The position numbers were made by a program, and so were the translations under genes. DNA of 44,875 bases, from NCBI RefSeq assembly GCF_000485595.1, contig NW_014578630.1:16509-61383 (forward strand), in the 5' to 3' direction. Shown here one piece after another: positions 43,160 to 44,875 of the stretch (the first letter of the stretch is position 1; every line of letters begins with the position of its first letter). The notes below the pieces were generated by a model. It was not told the origin of the DNA. It made no database searches and worked only from the letters and a program-made list of their open reading frames with translations. Origin of the DNA: Priapulus caudatus. Lineage: Eukaryota > Priapulida > Priapulimorpha > Priapulimorphida > Priapulidae.

Positions 43160-44334
43160 GGTTGCCTCTGAGCTCCTTCGAAGTTTCTACGTCGTTCTTC
43201 TGGCTGACGGCTGGTCTGAGGGCAGTCGGCGGAGAAATGGCCTGGCCTGCGACACTGGAAACACAAAAGCCGATTTCCCCTCGCCGAACCACCACGACCC
43301 CTGCCGCCATCTCGCTGAACGCGGCGAGGATCGATTGTTTCCAGCCGATCGTGAAGATAGGAGTCTACCTCCCGCAACTCCACGGCATTCAACTGCTTCA
43401 GGAGCGCTATCACGTCGGCAGCGCTAGGGGGTGGTCGTGCGGGAGCTACCTCTACCGGCTGTGCCGACGGTTTCCTGTAGGCGACAGAGCTCGGGATTCC
43501 TGCCGCACCCCACTTATCAGCAATCCGAGCCGACTCCTCAACGCTGCTTTCGCCCCGAGATTGTAGATGCCCGCGGAGTGGGGCGTCCGGTATCTCCCAG
43601 AGCAGACGCCAGTTGCAAGCTTTACTTGCCTGTTCACGCGTTAGATGAGGCTCTGCCCGCCGGGTTAGCTGCACGAGGTCCCTCGCAAAGTCACCCCAGC
43701 TCCCAGTGCTGCGCTTATGCCGCTTCTGAAGGCGGGCCTTGCGTTGCAACTCCGTCTCTGGCGGCTCGAACCTGGCACGAAGGACCGAGCGCATTTCTGC
43801 CTCGGTTAACTCCTCTGCCTCCCCGTAGTCACTGCTGCAGGCCATCAGAGCGGGCCCATCCAATGCGGTGAGAAGGCGCATAGCCCGCGCCTCCGCCGAC
43901 CAACCTGCATACGCTGCCACCTTGTCGAAGTGCTTGAGGAAGCTGTTCACGGGAAGCTTGCCCTCTCCGGTGAATGACCGCAGGGGCGGCACATCACGTC
44001 TCATAGCTGTATAAACGGCGAGGGTGATCGGCTCACTGTACATCAGCTCCCACTTGATTGGAACGGATTCCTCTCCCACCAAATGCCGAATGGCCGCCAG
44101 TCCGGCACCGGGCAGTGTGGTATTCTCCACTCTTTCTCGCGTCTCCCGGGGGCGGAAGTACCTGCGATGCTCCTCGCGATGTTTTGAAGATTCCAGGCAC
44201 CGCGGTGGGGTCTCCTCCCTCGGGGTAACGATGCTCCCCGGAACCGGTGGCGTCTCCCAGACGCTAGGCCGCCGCTCGATGGTCCTGGTGCTGAAGGCTC
44301 GCGCCTTAGGCGCAGGCGTTCTTGGCAGAGGCAT
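43108..44334 (-). CDS. gag: Gypsy gag
   Basis: Uses ATG at 44334 (MPLPRTPAPKARAF); the frame is open upstream to 44454 but without a better start. Capsid-like region LPVNSFLKHFDKVAAYAGWS and AMRLLTALDGPALMACS, then charged linker and a single zinc knuckle CFQCRRPGHFSADC (43263-43222) flanked by RGRGG. The stop TAA is at 43108-43110. It forms particles and binds RNA. The frame is intact, which with the similar LTRs suggests a fairly recent insertion. Confidence 0.85.
   Translation of the reverse strand: MPLPRTPAPKARAFSTRTIERRPSVWETPPVPGSIVTPREETPPRCLESSKHREEHRRYFRPRETRERVENTTLPGAGLAAIRHLVGEESVPIKWELMYSEPITLAVYTAMRRDVPPLRSFTGEGKLPVNSFLKHFDKVAAYAGWSAEARAMRLLTALDGPALMACSSDYGEAEELTEAEMRSVLRARFEPPETELQRKARLQKRHKRSTGSWGDFARDLVQLTRRAEPHLTREQASKACNWRLLWEIPDAPLRGHLQSRGESSVEESARIADKWGAAGIPSSVAYRKPSAQPVEVAPARPPPSAADVIALLKQLNAVELREVDSYLHDRLETIDPRRVQRDGGRGRGGSARGNRLLCFQCRRPGHFSADCPQTSRQPEERRRNFEGAQRQPWGRNDVCSPPQQPGNE
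43114..43120 (-). promoter_or_regulatory. Minus-one slippery heptamer GGGAAAC
   Basis: In the gag frame the codons CCG GGA AAC give G GGA AAC, an exact X XXY YYZ pattern, two codons before the gag stop and inside the 52-base overlap where pol is in the minus-one frame. Phase, position and pattern agree. Downstream structure was not computed. Confidence 0.7.
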
Positions 44335-44482
44335 CTTGGTGTTACCAGAGCACAGCAACCAATACCACCGCATTTTGTGCGTTGCGACGTGAGGTTTGGA
44401 TACTATGCTGACGGGCAAGCCGACAAGCATAAATCCAATGACGACACGCCACACGCACTCGCTGCTCTGCTATCAAATAGTT

Positions 44483-44501
44483 GATCCTGGTCACGGCTCC
44501 A
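44483..44501 (-). promoter_or_regulatory. Primer binding site
   Basis: On the minus strand TGGAGCCGTGACCAGGATC starts one base after the LTR end CGTTACA. It has the expected TGG start. The matching tRNA is not identified. Confidence 0.65.
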
Positions 44502-44502
44502 G

Positions 44503-44875
44503 TGTAACGCTTTACCCCCTGTGGCGTGGTGGTTGATCAGGCCGTGATCGTTCCACAGGGGCGACACGTCGGGTCGTGCACCTCGACTGCCAGGCGCGTT
44601 CCGTTATGATCAACCAACGATAAAACAGAGCAGCAACACGGGTATTAAAGGTATCTGGCTACGTACAATAGCCTCTTTACTTGCAGTTACAATATAACAG
44701 TCAACATACGTGATAGTTCAGTGTTCTTACGTTATCCGAAGCTCGTGGTGCCGGCCGTCTTGAGCGTCGTGCCTCTTCCTTCCTATCTGGTTGGCTAGTG
44801 CTGATTCTGGCGTGAGTGCAACGGCAGGTGACTGCGTCCCTGAGTCGGGTCGAGTGCTTAACAACGGTTACGTGG
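44503..44875 (-). mobile_element. 5' LTR of gypsy element, cut by window end
   Basis: Starts TGTAACGCTTTACCCCC and matches the two parts of the other LTR in order. It serves as the empty-site control for the nested insertion. About 220 further bases should lie beyond the window. Confidence 0.9.

Larger units (their letters stand above)
34669..44875 (-). mobile_element. Ty3/gypsy retrotransposon, rearranged, with nested insertion
   Basis: LTR pair 34669-39171 (interrupted by a 3.9-kb insertion) and 44503 to the window end, about 97 percent alike by eye. Orientation is minus, shown by the purine tract next to the left LTR, the primer site next to the right LTR, and gag-pol. The RNase H-integrase segment 39653-41428 is inverted and about 180 residues between RT and RNase H are missing. 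Confidence 0.85.

Noticed and set aside
42345-43427. Long plus-strand ORFs opposite gypsy pol and gag
   Set aside because: Antisense shadows of GC-rich coding sequence; the minus strand carries the protease, RT and gag motifs.

Overview
The window is eukaryotic, almost certainly from a metazoan and most plausibly a marine invertebrate. The reasons are spliced exons with GT-AG borders, abundant GATA, GA and CA microsatellites, MITE-like elements, BEL/Pao and Ty3/gypsy retrotransposons, and DNA elements coding an XPG/FEN1-like nuclease with a TSO1-like CXC tail. I cannot fix the species. It is a draft scaffold: a run of 10 N sits at 10371-10380. No rRNA, tRNA, CRISPR or intact cellular gene with a complete reading frame was recognised.

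Layout. (1) 1-542: polypurine DNA and a 12-copy 30-bp minisatellite. (2) 543-10370 and 10381-19414 are two direct copies of one AT-rich locus facing each other across the N gap. They differ by hundreds of small indels, by microsatellite and minisatellite length and by a 341-bp deletion, so they look like two haplotypes, or one badly corrected long-read copy, left side by side. The locus carries a minus-strand, intron-containing gene for a SWIM zinc-finger protein (ZSWIM3/MULE-like), one or two further candidate minus-strand exons, a MITE inside an intron, and a GC-rich palindromic block with NRF1-like and YY1-like sites next to an ATG. (3) 19746-23529: a 3.8-kb palindromic DNA element with arms of about 1.3 kb and a broken minus-strand XPG-like gene; its 5' part appears replaced by an inverted copy of its 3' part. 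(4) 23530-27128: the 5' end of a minus-strand LTR element (LTR, primer binding site, broken gag with CCHC knuckle), followed with no recognisable pol by ORFs with membrane or signal segments. Its LTR cuts the integrase of (5), a decayed minus-strand BEL/Pao element at 27129-32546. (6) 34669-44875: a minus-strand Ty3/gypsy element with both LTRs (the right one cut by the window end), polypurine tract, primer binding site and a gag/pol junction with a GGGAAAC slippery heptamer. Its RNase H-integrase part (39653-41389) is inverted. (7) 34846-38758: a second XPG/CXC DNA element with TIRs of about 300 bp, nested in the 3' LTR of (6); the other LTR gives the empty site and indicates a TTA target duplication.

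The right half is therefore a nest of mobile elements whose order can be read: the gag/membrane LTR element entered the BEL element, and the XPG/CXC element entered the gypsy LTR. The most interesting system is the XPG/CXC DNA element family, seen here in two unlike forms. From memory, unverified, it resembles the Academ (AcademX) superfamily.
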